Shown: one piece after another, positions 1 to 8,336 of the stretch
Numbering within the stretch: the first letter of the stretch is position 1
Layout of the letters: each line of letters starts with the position of its first letter
Assembly: GCF_000425585.1 (NCBI RefSeq)
Contig: NZ_AUDS01000014.1
Location: forward strand, 62,001 to 126,000
Direction of reading: 5' to 3'
DNA length: 64,000 nt
Origin: Terrimonas ferruginea DSM 30193
GTDB lineage: Bacteria; Bacteroidota; Bacteroidia; Chitinophagales; Chitinophagaceae
The notes under the pieces: model-generated
Seen by the model: the letters and a program-made list of their open reading frames with translations, nothing else
Told to the model about the DNA's origin: nothing
Database searches by the model: none
Translations under genes and position numbers: made by a program

Positions 1-28
1 TTGAACTGGTTTAGAGGGCTAAAAGACA

Positions 29-70
29 GGGCTGAGCAACCTTTCCAGGTTATTCAGCCCTTCTTGTTTT
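29..70 (+). terminator. Rho-independent terminator of an off-window gene
   Basis: Stem GGGCTGA (29-35) pairs with TCAGCCC (54-60), and an inner stem AACCT (38-42) pairs with AGGTT (47-51) around a TTCC loop. A T-rich run follows. It would end a plus-strand transcript that enters from the left; the gene itself is outside the window. Confidence 0.7.
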
Positions 71-150
71 AAGTCAAAAGTAAAAAGTCAAAATTCAAAA
101 GCGGGAAGAGGCAAAGTCCTTAAACTTATCACTCAATACTTATTACTTAT
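71..150. repeat. Low-complexity intergenic 6-7-mer array
   Basis: Repeated AAGTCAAAA-type units (about 71-101) are followed by TTACTTATTACTCAA-type units (about 123-160). The same two repeat styles recur near 8.9, 30.2, 32.2 and 33.7 kb, next to palindromes. No coding signal is seen. The function is unknown. Confidence 0.5.
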
Positions 151-153
151 TAC

Positions 154-1032
154 TCAATACTTGCCTGCGAATTCCTTCGCAAATTCTTCCAGCCTGATGG
201 CTCCTGTTACCGGCGCGCCTTGTTTGATGAAATCGGCGGGAATGATCCCTTTGCGGAAACCTGCGCCCATCTCCGTATACAAACCGGCAATTTCTTCGGG
301 AACGCCCGCCGCTTTCATCCCTTCCAGTGACTGTTCATCGGTGAATTCAACCCAGGGAAGTCCGGGTTTGCCCACTGCTGTGCCGAGTGCCGTGGCTACT
401 TCAGCCGCTGTGCGGTAGTCGCTCACCACATAACGCACTTCATGACCATTGCCCGGCTCCTGCAAAGCTTTGGCTGCGGCTGCGGCGATATCTTCCGGAT
501 GAACGAAGGGGATTTTGGTACCGGCCGGATAGTTGCCGCCAAGGATATCCTGGTGTTTGATCAGCGGAATATCATTGTAGGAATTGATATAAAAATAGCC
601 GGCACGGAGATAAGTAACCGCCACCTCTTTCAGTTGCTGATAGCTTTGCTCAACGGCATACAAACCACCGATGGGGCCATTGCCTTCGGGGAGATCGGCG
701 CCGATACTGCTCAGCATCACCACACGTTTAACACCACTGCGGCGAATAGCTTCGGCGAGCGCTTCCCCGGCGGCGGCAGTATGAGCTTTGATATTTTGTC
801 CACCGAGATTGGGCGGAGTCATGGTATAAACAGCATCAGCACCTGTAAAGGCTGAGGTCAGGAAACCGGCGTCATCGATGGAGCCGATAGCCGCTTTTGC
901 ACCGAGCGCTTCAATGTCGCTGCGACGGGCATCCTGGCTGCTGATAACTGTTATATCGTGGCCAGCTGCGATGAGGGTTTGTGCCAGCGGTTTGCTGATA
1001 TTACCGAGCGAACCTGCAATTGTAATCTTCAT
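154..1032 (-). CDS. NmrA/YtfG-like NAD(P)-binding oxidoreductase
   Basis: A 292-aa cytosolic protein of the atypical SDR (NmrA-like) family. The N-terminus has the dinucleotide-binding turn GSLGNIS at about residues 7-13 and a following TVISS strand. TMTPPN near residue 72 and a conserved RAGYF segment in the middle are typical of the group. It is expected to bind NAD(P)H and act as a redox sensor or quinone-type reductase; the substrate is not visible. It is divergent from an HxlR regulator, and the shared 80-bp gap holds an operator that overlaps both promoters, so HxlR control is likely. A paralogue lies at 30471-31367. Confidence 0.85.
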   Translation of the reverse strand: MKITIAGSLGNISKPLAQTLIAAGHDITVISSQDARRSDIEALGAKAAIGSIDDAGFLTSAFTGADAVYTMTPPNLGGQNIKAHTAAAGEALAEAIRRSGVKRVVMLSSIGADLPEGNGPIGGLYAVEQSYQQLKEVAVTYLRAGYFYINSYNDIPLIKHQDILGGNYPAGTKIPFVHPEDIAAAAAKALQEPGNGHEVRYVVSDYRTAAEVATALGTAVGKPGLPWVEFTDEQSLEGMKAAGVPEEIAGLYTEMGAGFRKGIIPADFIKQGAPVTGAIRLEEFAKEFAGKY

Positions 1033-1040
1033 GGTATTTA

Positions 1041-1092
1041 TTTGTTTTATTGAAAAGCAAAGCTAACTTTGTACTTACTTTTTTACAAGTAC
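1041..1092. promoter_or_regulatory. Divergent promoters with HxlR-type operator
   Basis: Plus strand: TTTG (1041-1044), 19 bp, then TAACTTTG (1064-1071), a full match to the Bacteroidota -33/-7 consensus for the HxlR gene. Minus strand: TAGCTTTG (1065-1058), with TTG (1088-1086) 20 bp upstream, for the oxidoreductase. The inverted repeat GTACTT-N10-AAGTAC (1071-1092) overlaps the plus-strand start and the minus-strand -33 box. One dimer could therefore repress both genes. The same TACT-N12-AGTA core occurs at 12106-12125 next to a second HxlR gene. Confidence 0.65.
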
Positions 1093-1111
1093 TTACCCCA
1101 AAGTATGTATC

Positions 1112-1513
1112 ATGGCAGCAGTGAAAGAACAATCAACTATTCAGGCCAATAAGCGCATTGCGCAGGCCGAATGCCCGGTGACCTATGTAATGGAAAAGAT
1201 CGGCGGCTATTGGAAACCGATCATCCTGTATCATCTCGCGGCCGGTGACAAACGCTACAGCGAATTAAAAAAAGCCATACCCGCCATCACGGAGAAAATG
1301 CTGATCCAGCATCTTAAACAATTGGAGCAGGACAACCTTGTGATCCGCGAGGCGCGGCCGGTGGTGCCGCCCTATGTTACTTACCGGCTCACCGCTGCAG
1401 GACATGGATTGCAACCGGTGATCCGTGCCATGGCAGAATGGGCTTTTAAGGATATCAAAGGAAGTTTTAAAGAAAAGGCGACGCGCAAATCAAAAGCGGC
1501 TATTGCTGCGTGA
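1112..1513 (+). CDS. HxlR-family transcriptional regulator
   Basis: A 133-aa winged-helix protein of the HxlR/YodB family. A Cys in AECPVTYVM near residue 21 sits where many family members carry their redox- or electrophile-sensing cysteine. GGYWKPIILYHL and RYSELKKAIPAITEKML form the DNA-binding core, and LKQLEQDNLVIR leads into the wing. Such proteins usually repress a neighbouring oxidoreductase until quinones or aldehydes modify the Cys. The divergent NmrA-like gene is the likely target. The ATG lies 20 bp after the operator. Regulation is inferred from layout and operator. Confidence 0.9.
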   Translation: MAAVKEQSTIQANKRIAQAECPVTYVMEKIGGYWKPIILYHLAAGDKRYSELKKAIPAITEKMLIQHLKQLEQDNLVIREARPVVPPYVTYRLTAAGHGLQPVIRAMAEWAFKDIKGSFKEKATRKSKAAIAA

Positions 1514-1529
1514 GGGATAGAAAGGGGAA

Positions 1530-1586
1530 GTACCGGCTAAAGCCGGTACCAAAGCCCTGCATAGCCCGGCCGCGCCGCAGGCGCGG
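1530..1586. repeat. Two tandem GC-rich hairpins
   Basis: The gap between the HxlR gene and the AraC gene holds two perfect hairpins: GTACCGGCT (1530-1538) with AGCCGGTAC (1541-1549), and CCGCGCC (1570-1576) with GGCGCGG (1580-1586). A short A-run but no T-run follows. They could end the HxlR transcript weakly or be a REP-like dispersed element. Confidence 0.55.
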
Positions 1587-1626
1587 ACACGCCCAAAAAA
1601 GAAAACCAACTACTATTTGCCTTTCC

Positions 1627-2436
1627 ATGCAGTACCAGACTTTTTCTCCAGCACCCGGCCTTTCCGATCTGATCGATTGTTACTGGACACTCGACGACGA
1701 CGCTGATAGTCCCGCGGCAAAACAAACCATTGTTCCCGATGGCCGCATGGAAATGATTTTTCATCTCGGTGATCTGTATCAACAATACCTGCCCGATAAT
1801 ACCAGTATCATTCAGCCACGCTCCTTTGTGATCGGGCAACTTACGCGTCCCTTGACGATCGAACCCACGGGCAGGACCGCTATTTTCGCCGTTCGTTTTC
1901 AGCATGAAGGATTGCTTCCCTGGCTTTCTGTTCCGTTGAAGGAACTGGAAAATCGCGCAGTCGCGTTGGAGCAATTGTACGGAGAAGACGGCCTGGCGCT
2001 GGAACGGCAAATACATACAGCTTCGTCGGTGCATGACCGCATTGCCATTATCGAGAACTTTTTGAATCTGCGGCTCGGGTCATCCGATGAAATTGTGGCA
2101 AGAGCTGTGGATACGCTGCTCGAAGCGAACGGCCGGGTAACCGTAAAAGATATCTGCCAACCGCTGCCCATCGACCGGCGCCAACTGGAACGACGCTTTT
2201 CGGCAAGCGTGGGATTGAGTCCCAAACAACTCGGGCGGATCATCCGTTTTCAGTCCGTGATCCGCCGCCTGCTCGACGGACAGTTCTCTTCCTTTACGGC
2301 ACTGGCTTACGACGGTGAATATTATGACCAGGCGCATTTTATCCGCGACTTCAAAGAATTTACGGGTTATACGCCACGGGAATTTTATGGCGACAATCTC
2401 CGGATGTCGTCCTTATTTTACGGTACGCAGGACTGA
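1627..2436 (+). CDS. AraC-family regulator with DUF6597-like N-terminus
   Basis: A 269-aa regulator. The ATG at 1627 is preferred over an in-frame upstream extension that would translate the hairpin region. Residues about 1-110, with SDLIDCYWTLDDD and IVPDGRMEMIFHLGD, resemble the DUF6597 sensing domain common in Bacteroidota AraC proteins. The C-terminal third has two helix-turn-helix units ending in the family signature FKEFTGYTPREFYGD. The ligand is unknown. It stands alone, with a small exported DUF6265 protein immediately downstream that may be in the same transcript. Confidence 0.85.
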   Translation: MQYQTFSPAPGLSDLIDCYWTLDDDADSPAAKQTIVPDGRMEMIFHLGDLYQQYLPDNTSIIQPRSFVIGQLTRPLTIEPTGRTAIFAVRFQHEGLLPWLSVPLKELENRAVALEQLYGEDGLALERQIHTASSVHDRIAIIENFLNLRLGSSDEIVARAVDTLLEANGRVTVKDICQPLPIDRRQLERRFSASVGLSPKQLGRIIRFQSVIRRLLDGQFSSFTALAYDGEYYDQAHFIRDFKEFTGYTPREFYGDNLRMSSLFYGTQD

Positions 2437-2503
2437 TGACGCATTTGTACAATTCGATCTGCACACTATTTCTTCTTTTTGCCAAACCAAAAAGAATGCA
2501 TTT

Positions 2504-2968
2504 ATGAAAAGAAATAATTTCGCTTTTACGATCCTGTTATGCCTGTTGCTGCCATTTATGCACAACCAGACCCATCCGGCTAAATGGCTTACCGGCACCT
2601 GGGAATACAAAACCGCGAGAGGCAGTATTTTTGAAACATGGGAAACGGCAAACGACAGCTTGCTGCTCGGCCACTCTTATCGTTTGCACGAAAAAGATAC
2701 TGTACCAATGGAAACGATCCGGCTGACCCGGGAACGGGACAGTCTTTTCTATATTCCAACCGTACAGGATCAGAACGGCGGTCAGGCTGTTCGCTTTGCG
2801 GCCACGGTGGTGAAGGACAATGAATTATTATTTACCAATCCTGCGCATGATTTTCCGCAATGGATCTCTTACAAACTGATCCGTCCCGATTCGCTGGTAG
2901 CCTCGATCGGCGGCACGTTGCAGGGCCGGGAACGCAGGCAGGTATTTCCGATGAAAAAAATCCGTTGA
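2504..2968 (+). CDS. Exported DUF6265-like protein
   Basis: A 154-aa protein with an N-terminal hydrophobic signal sequence (about residues 5-20). It has the pattern LTGTWEYKTARGSIFETW, then NPAHDFPQWISYKL, typical of DUF6265 lipocalin-like proteins. The start at 2504 gives a signal peptide directly; a longer in-frame reading would overlap the AraC gene. It is probably a periplasmic or surface beta-barrel of unknown ligand. No catalytic residues are apparent. Confidence 0.7.
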   Translation: MKRNNFAFTILLCLLLPFMHNQTHPAKWLTGTWEYKTARGSIFETWETANDSLLLGHSYRLHEKDTVPMETIRLTRERDSLFYIPTVQDQNGGQAVRFAATVVKDNELLFTNPAHDFPQWISYKLIRPDSLVASIGGTLQGRERRQVFPMKKIR

Positions 2969-3076
2969 TCCGTTTTTTTTCGTTGCCCTCAACGCTTCAT
3001 TCGCCGGAAATAATTAACCGTTCGCAGATATCTTTTGTGCAGGCTGTCGCATTGGGCGCTATTTGTACTAAAAAAG

Positions 3077-3883
3077 ATGATCAGCGCATTAAAGACATTG
3101 CCGGCCTGGATAAAAGTATCCGTTTATTTTATTATTCTCTGGTTAGGCACCCTGCTCGCAGGTACCGTCACCGTCCTGAATGACTTTTCGTTCTTCCTGG
3201 CCATAGCGGTATTAGCGGCCATGGCATTTACGGGTTCCCTGCGCAAGGCAACCATTGGTTGCGGCTTCTTTCCGCAACGCCGGCAACATTTAATACAGTT
3301 TGCTGCGGGACTGGCCTGCGGAATTTGCATGCTTTTGGTAACCGCATTTATCACTTTTTTGTTGACCGGTGACAGTTGGCAGTTCAATCGTCACCCCTCC
3401 CTCCCGCTTATTTTACTCACCTTTATCTTCTGTCTCTGGTCGGCTTTTGTGCAGGAAGCTGTTTTCCGCGGTTTCCCCTTCCAGGTAATGCTGCAACGTT
3501 ACGCTCCGTGGATTGCACAACTGGCCATTGCCATTCCTTTCGGCCTCATGCATGTGAAGCAAGGCATGAGTGGCGGGGAAATCTTCATCACCATGCTTTG
3601 CACCGGAATGGGTTCGCTATTGTTTGGCCTCGCCTATATCCGGACGCGCAACCTGATGCTCCCGATCGGTTTGCATTGCGGCTGGAACTATGCACAGGCG
3701 TTGATACCACGAACACAGCCCGGTACTACACCCGATAGTCTTGTTATTGTTTCCGGTCATGTTGCGGATTACAATTTTCTGAATGTGATAGCTCCTTACT
3801 TATTGGTAGTATCCCTCGCCATTGTGCTGTTATTGTTTATGGGCCGGAATCTCCGTCAGCCTCAATCATCAACAATAGCTTAA
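3077..3883 (+). CDS. CPBP-family intramembrane metalloprotease (first of two)
   Basis: A 268-aa membrane protein with about seven or eight hydrophobic segments. The CPBP (Rce1-like) motifs are present: QEAVFRG for motif 1 (Gln replaces the first Glu of the usual EExxxR), FGLMH for motif 2, and LHCGWN for motif 3. The ATG at 3077 is chosen over a TTG at 3035. It heads a tight operon with a second CPBP gene one base downstream, then a LytS-type kinase and a LytTR regulator. In such settings CPBP proteins process or protect against secreted peptides; that role is inferred. The substituted Glu may weaken catalysis. Confidence 0.8.
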   Translation: MISALKTLPAWIKVSVYFIILWLGTLLAGTVTVLNDFSFFLAIAVLAAMAFTGSLRKATIGCGFFPQRRQHLIQFAAGLACGICMLLVTAFITFLLTGDSWQFNRHPSLPLILLTFIFCLWSAFVQEAVFRGFPFQVMLQRYAPWIAQLAIAIPFGLMHVKQGMSGGEIFITMLCTGMGSLLFGLAYIRTRNLMLPIGLHCGWNYAQALIPRTQPGTTPDSLVIVSGHVADYNFLNVIAPYLLVVSLAIVLLLFMGRNLRQPQSSTIA

Positions 3884-3884
3884 T

Positions 3885-4700
3885 ATGGCAGCCCTTATTA
3901 CCAATAATACCAGGACATTTTTACGTGTCATCGTCTTTTACCTGCTGACGGTATTAGTGTTCATTGCCGCAGACAGCCTCGCTTCAACAGGTATGGCCAG
4001 GCATATCAGGCTCATGCTGGCTGTAGCAGGCACGCTCGTACTTGTTTACGTTTTCTGCAAGACGGAACCGCTATCCCTGCACAATGCGGGTTTAATTCCT
4101 GACGCAAAAACCATTTACCGCCTCAGCGCGGGCATTGGTACAGGCCTGGGGATGGCCACCGTTCAGCTATGGGCATTAAAAACATGGGGACATATAACCA
4201 TCACTACCAATGCCCTGCCGTTTTCCTTAGCAATCAGTTATGCATTGCTCTTTCTATTGCTTGCATTGCGGGAAGAAATTGTTTTTCGTTCCTGCGCACT
4301 TCAGGCGTTATGCCGGACGGCAGGCCCTGTACCCGGCCAAATCTTCATCCTGCTTATTTTTGTACTGGAACATTTACTGGGAGGAATGAACCTGATTACT
4401 GCAGTAATCGGATCCGGAATGGGTGCCCTGCTGTATGGTATAGCTGCTGTAAAAAGCAAAGGCATTGGCTTGCCACTCGGCTTGCATTTTGGCTGGAATA
4501 CCGGACAATGGCTGTGGGGCTTAAAAAATATGCCTGGTTATAACATCATCTCCGTTGAAAAAGGTTACGCGCTACAAGCGGAAATAACCGGGATGATCGC
4601 TTTTTTTATCACCGCCACCATAACCATTCTGTTCCTCTATCTTTATTACGGCAAAATTACAGGCGGCAATGCTGTGCCGGCAAAAAGAAAAGTAATATGA
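3885..4700 (+). CDS. CPBP-family intramembrane metalloprotease (second of two)
   Basis: A 271-aa multi-pass membrane protein starting one base after the previous stop. Motif 1 is complete here (REEIVFRS), followed by FVLEH for motif 2 and GLHFGWN for motif 3, so the metal-binding Glu and His residues are intact. It is a diverged paralogue of its upstream neighbour. Its last codons overlap the kinase start by 4 bp (ATGA), which argues for translational coupling and a common function with the two-component pair. Confidence 0.85.
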   Translation: MAALITNNTRTFLRVIVFYLLTVLVFIAADSLASTGMARHIRLMLAVAGTLVLVYVFCKTEPLSLHNAGLIPDAKTIYRLSAGIGTGLGMATVQLWALKTWGHITITTNALPFSLAISYALLFLLLALREEIVFRSCALQALCRTAGPVPGQIFILLIFVLEHLLGGMNLITAVIGSGMGALLYGIAAVKSKGIGLPLGLHFGWNTGQWLWGLKNMPGYNIISVEKGYALQAEITGMIAFFITATITILFLYLYYGKITGGNAVPAKRKVI

Positions 4701-5797
4701 CTATTTCCTTCCTGCATAATCCGGGCTTCAGACAGCGATTGGTCATGCATGTGCTGTTCTGGATACTATTTTTTGCGGCACGCCTGTATCTAACGGCTAT
4801 CACGTTCAATGTATACAGCCAGTTTCCTTTTTCGCTCACGATACTGTTGATACTGGCCAATACCCTTTTTGCTGCCGGGGTCTACTACTTCATCATTTAC
4901 CTGCTATGGCCGCTTGTTCTGAAGAAAAAATACCTGCTGAGTTTTTTTATCATGGTATCGGTAGTGATTATTTACACTCTTGCAGACGCGTGGACCGAAC
5001 AGCAATTGATAACAGCATGTCCTTCCTGCCTGGCCGACCTAAGGGTGACACAACCGGCGTACTATGCGCTGATCACGTCTGACCTGATCAATATCTTTCT
5101 TAAACGTTTCGTTACGCTCGGCACACCTGTATCGCTGCTGCTGATGCTGAGTATTCCGCTCTGTATTAAATTTGCGCTGAACGGATGGCGGCAGCAGACA
5201 AAAGCATTGCAACTGGCAAAAGAAAATATTGAATTGGAATTTAATTTTTTGAAAGCGCAATTAAATCCGCATTTTCTGTTCAATTCGATGAACAATATCT
5301 ACGGCCTCATTCTTTCCGGCAAACAGGAAAAATCGGCCAGCCTGGTGACACGTTTGTCGGACCTGCTGCGCTACCTGCTTTATGAGTCCAACAAGCAATA
5401 CATGGCGCTTGGCCGGGAGATCAAATTGATGGCGGATTATGCAGAACTGGAACGGGTACGGTTAAACTATACAACACTGGAGTTTACCCATTCGATCGAT
5501 CAGCACGCCTACCAGATCGCACCCATTCTCTTCATGCCCCTGCTGGAAAATGCCTTTAAATTTTGCCCTGATCAACCAGGATCGTTTATACTCATTCATC
5601 TTGAAGTACAGAAGGCCGGCCTGTATTTCAGTGTCACCAATACCATCTCTCCCGATTATCAACCTGCAACAGCAGGAGGCATCGGGTTGAACAACCTTCA
5701 TAAAAGACTCATCCTCTACTACCCGGGGCTTCATTATTACGAAGTGAGGACCAGCAGCGACACATATACGGCAACCATTCAATTAACACTGACATGA
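4697..5797 (+). CDS. LytS/YehU-type sensor histidine kinase
   Basis: A 366-aa kinase of the PF06580 family. Four hydrophobic segments fill about residues 10-160, then a coiled linker leads to LKAQLNPHFLFNSMNNIYG, whose His in NPHFLFN is the phosphoacceptor. The HATPase N-box is LLENAFKFCP and the glycine motif is GGIGLNNLHKRL. It overlaps the downstream LytTR gene by an ATGA. The signal is unknown, but the coupling to two CPBP proteases suggests a membrane or peptide cue. Confidence 0.92.
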   Translation: MTISFLHNPGFRQRLVMHVLFWILFFAARLYLTAITFNVYSQFPFSLTILLILANTLFAAGVYYFIIYLLWPLVLKKKYLLSFFIMVSVVIIYTLADAWTEQQLITACPSCLADLRVTQPAYYALITSDLINIFLKRFVTLGTPVSLLLMLSIPLCIKFALNGWRQQTKALQLAKENIELEFNFLKAQLNPHFLFNSMNNIYGLILSGKQEKSASLVTRLSDLLRYLLYESNKQYMALGREIKLMADYAELERVRLNYTTLEFTHSIDQHAYQIAPILFMPLLENAFKFCPDQPGSFILIHLEVQKAGLYFSVTNTISPDYQPATAGGIGLNNLHKRLILYYPGLHYYEVRTSSDTYTATIQLTLT

Positions 5798-6495
5798 ACC
5801 CGATCAAATGCCTGATAATAGACGATGAACCGATTGCGCGTGACGTGTTGAGAGTGCATATCTCGAAGCTGCCCGAACTTCAACTGGTACAGGAATGCCG
5901 CAACGCTGCTGAAGCAACGGAAGCCTTGTACGAACACGAAATAGATTTACTCTTTCTTGATATCCACATGCCGGTGATCACGGGTACGGAATTCCTGCGT
6001 TCGTTGCGGAACCCGCCACTCGTGATTTTTACCACCGCTTACGATAATCATGCGGTGGAAGGATTTGAACTAAATTCGGTCGACTACCTGTTGAAGCCGG
6101 TCAGTTTTGAACGCTTCTACCAGGCGGTGCAACGTGTGCGCGAACGATTGCAGCTTCATGCAAAACCGGCACCGGTTCAAACAGATCATTTTTTTCTCCG
6201 CCAAAACCTGAAGCTGATCAAAGTAGCTTTCGCAGATATCGTTTATATACAGGCCGAGCGGGATTTCTGTTCGCTTTACATGACGAATGGCAAACGGCTG
6301 CTGGCGGGTATGCAACTGAAAACATTTGAAGAGATGTTGCCGGCAGCATCGTTCATGCGTGTGCACCGGTCCTACATTGTACAGTTGTCACAGATCAGCG
6401 CCATCAATGGCAATACGCTTGAAACCGCCACTGCAGCCATTCCGGTGGGGAACAGCTACAGGGACGATTTCTTCCGGCGGATAAAAACAGGCTAG
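5794..6495 (+). CDS. LytTR-family response regulator
   Basis: A 233-aa regulator. The receiver domain (about 1-120) has DDEP near residue 11, LLFLDIHMP with the phosphoacceptor Asp, FTTAY, and LLKPVSF with the conserved Lys. The C-terminal LytTR DNA-binding domain contains FMRVHRSYIV. It is the cognate partner of the kinase that precedes it. The gene ends exactly where the convergent minus-strand gene ends, with no bases between the stops. Confidence 0.93.
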   Translation: MNPIKCLIIDDEPIARDVLRVHISKLPELQLVQECRNAAEATEALYEHEIDLLFLDIHMPVITGTEFLRSLRNPPLVIFTTAYDNHAVEGFELNSVDYLLKPVSFERFYQAVQRVRERLQLHAKPAPVQTDHFFLRQNLKLIKVAFADIVYIQAERDFCSLYMTNGKRLLAGMQLKTFEEMLPAASFMRVHRSYIVQLSQISAINGNTLETATAAIPVGNSYRDDFFRRIKTG

Positions 6496-7227
6496 TTATT
6501 TCGTCGCATTCATCTGCTGCTCCCATACCAGTTTCCCTGTTTTATCAAAATACCGGACGCCGGTGAAACGGGTTTTGTTCTGAAACAATTCTCCTTCCTT
6601 TGATGCCGTTCCGATTCTCATGGAGCCATTTTCGTCGCCGATGATCAGCGCTTTGCTGCCGTCTTCGAGACAAACCATGTGCATGGCTTCACCGGAATCA
6701 TCATCCAGTCCGATGACGGGTCTTGATTTACCGTCTTTGGTGGTATTGACACCGGCACCGCCGCGTTCCCATCCATCCTGTGTATTCCACAAGATGCCCG
6801 TGGAGCGGAACATGCGTACGCCCACATTGGCATCGGAAAGATTGTCGCCTACCTGCACCACATCAAACCCTTTGTCGTTCATGAATACAATTCCCTCAGC
6901 AGAATTTTTATAGGATGCGTACCATTTCATGTATTGATTGGGATCGCGGAATTTGCCGGCCCAGAATTTTCTGACCAGCGCGGTATCTGTCCGCACGCGG
7001 TCTTTGGAAGGAGGAATGGGTGCTCCGATGAGAATACGGTCGCGGCCGGTTTCATCTTCGATGATAATACCTTTGGCCCTGATCAGCCCGAATTTGTTTT
7101 CCCTGACAAAACTCAATGTCAGCAAGCCTGTCATCAGCAGACAGGCCGATACCGCTATAATGGTTTTTAGCTTTTTGTAATTCTTTTTCAGTTCCTCTAG
7201 TTGCTGCAATACGTTTTTGTCCATCAT
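6496..7227 (-). CDS. Membrane-anchored protein of unknown function
   Basis: A 243-aa protein. A charged, probably coiled N-terminus (about 1-20) is followed by one transmembrane helix (about 21-43), then an exported domain of repeating short beta-type phrases such as GIIIEDETGRDRILIG, FMNDKGFDVVQVG and YFDKTGKLVWEQ. I do not recognise a named family. It sits 136 bp downstream of the metallo-beta-lactamase gene on the same strand and might be cotranscribed. No catalytic motif is visible. Confidence 0.6.
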   Translation of the reverse strand: MMDKNVLQQLEELKKNYKKLKTIIAVSACLLMTGLLTLSFVRENKFGLIRAKGIIIEDETGRDRILIGAPIPPSKDRVRTDTALVRKFWAGKFRDPNQYMKWYASYKNSAEGIVFMNDKGFDVVQVGDNLSDANVGVRMFRSTGILWNTQDGWERGGAGVNTTKDGKSRPVIGLDDDSGEAMHMVCLEDGSKALIIGDENGSMRIGTASKEGELFQNKTRFTGVRYFDKTGKLVWEQQMNATK

Positions 7228-7363
7228 AATAACTTGGTTTAGTTAGTTTGATGGTAATACGTTTGAAACGCAGCTTTGTAACAGGAGTGAAAACCGGAAA
7301 GCCCGCAGACACAGGAATATAACTATGAACGACAGTTAACAATCAGCGGAAAAGCATTAACCG

Positions 7364-8254
7364 TCAACGGGTAATTTTTCGCTGTTCCATTTTGTTGGCG
7401 GTAGACTTTTCAAAGTCTTCGCGACAATCTTTGAGCGCTTCATCATAACCTGCGCGATCGCTGAAAGCAGCAGGATTATAGCGGGCACCGGGCTTGTGCT
7501 TTTTGTGCAGGTCGAACTGGCCGGCATGTGAAGCCACCCATATATCGAAACGAAGTGCCTTCATGGCGTCCAACGTATAAGCATAATCTTCGGCGATATG
7601 GGGATAGGCGGGAATATCGTTGAAATGTTTGTCGGTAACAATCGTTGGAATGTTGGCGATAAGGACATGCCAGGTTTTCTGTTCATCTTTAACATCGAGC
7701 AGGAAACTGCAGGAGCCTTGCGTATGCCCCGGATGGTGCAACATCTTCAGGTGGTTATTGCCGAGGCTGATGGTATCGCCGTCGTTGAGTAATTTATCGA
7801 TACGTACGGGTCGAAAAACAGGGTTGTCGCCACCCAATGCATAATCCGAAGTGCCGCCGTCGACCACCACTGCCGAATCGCCGCGGTCGACGAAAAAACG
7901 TGCCCCGGTCATGTCCTGTATGGCGGCCATAGCACCGAGGTGATCGTAATGTGCCTGCGTGGTCAATAATATTTTTATATCACTGAATTTAAACCCGAGT
8001 TGCTCCACGCTCTTGCGGATCATATCAGCAGATGCTGCAAGGCCGGTATTGATCAGGATATGTCCCTGCGGCGAAGTAACGAGGTAACAGGCCAGATCAT
8101 AGGTACCTACATAATACAGGTTGCCCGCTATGCGGAATGGAGCATAAGGTTTGGCCCAATCCTGCGTATAAGGTTTGGGTTCCTTCACGGTCTGGGCTTT
8201 CGCTGAAAGGCAGGAACCACATAAAATCACGATAAAAAACAACAAACGTTTCAT
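7364..8254 (-). CDS. Subclass B3 metallo-beta-lactamase, GOB-like (Q-type)
   Basis: A 296-aa exported enzyme with a signal peptide (about 1-20, ending SAKAQ). The zinc-site motif is TQAHYDH with Q100, H102, D104 and H105; H177 (HHPGHTQGS) and H243 (SHAGQFDLH) complete the two sites. In standard numbering these are Gln116, His118, Asp120, His121, His196 and His263. Gln at 116 is the hallmark of GOB-type B3 enzymes; the stretches NLYYVGTYDLA, VLIAN and FDIWVASHA also follow GOB. Ile replaces the Met of GOB in the ANMP segment. It likely hydrolyses beta-lactams in the periplasm; the spectrum cannot be read from sequence. Confidence 0.88.
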   Translation of the reverse strand: MKRLLFFIVILCGSCLSAKAQTVKEPKPYTQDWAKPYAPFRIAGNLYYVGTYDLACYLVTSPQGHILINTGLAASADMIRKSVEQLGFKFSDIKILLTTQAHYDHLGAMAAIQDMTGARFFVDRGDSAVVVDGGTSDYALGGDNPVFRPVRIDKLLNDGDTISLGNNHLKMLHHPGHTQGSCSFLLDVKDEQKTWHVLIANIPTIVTDKHFNDIPAYPHIAEDYAYTLDAMKALRFDIWVASHAGQFDLHKKHKPGARYNPAAFSDRAGYDEALKDCREDFEKSTANKMEQRKITR

Positions 8255-8336
8255 GCTATAAAACTATTAGATTTCCTTAATTCACAGGTGATTGTTGATA
8301 ATATTTCTTTCTTTATCTTTCATAAAACTTGTGTGT

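Noticed and set aside
1510-1626. In-frame extension of the AraC gene to 1510
   Set aside because: The extension would translate two hairpins and overlap the HxlR stop; the ATG at 1627 gives the normal domain start.
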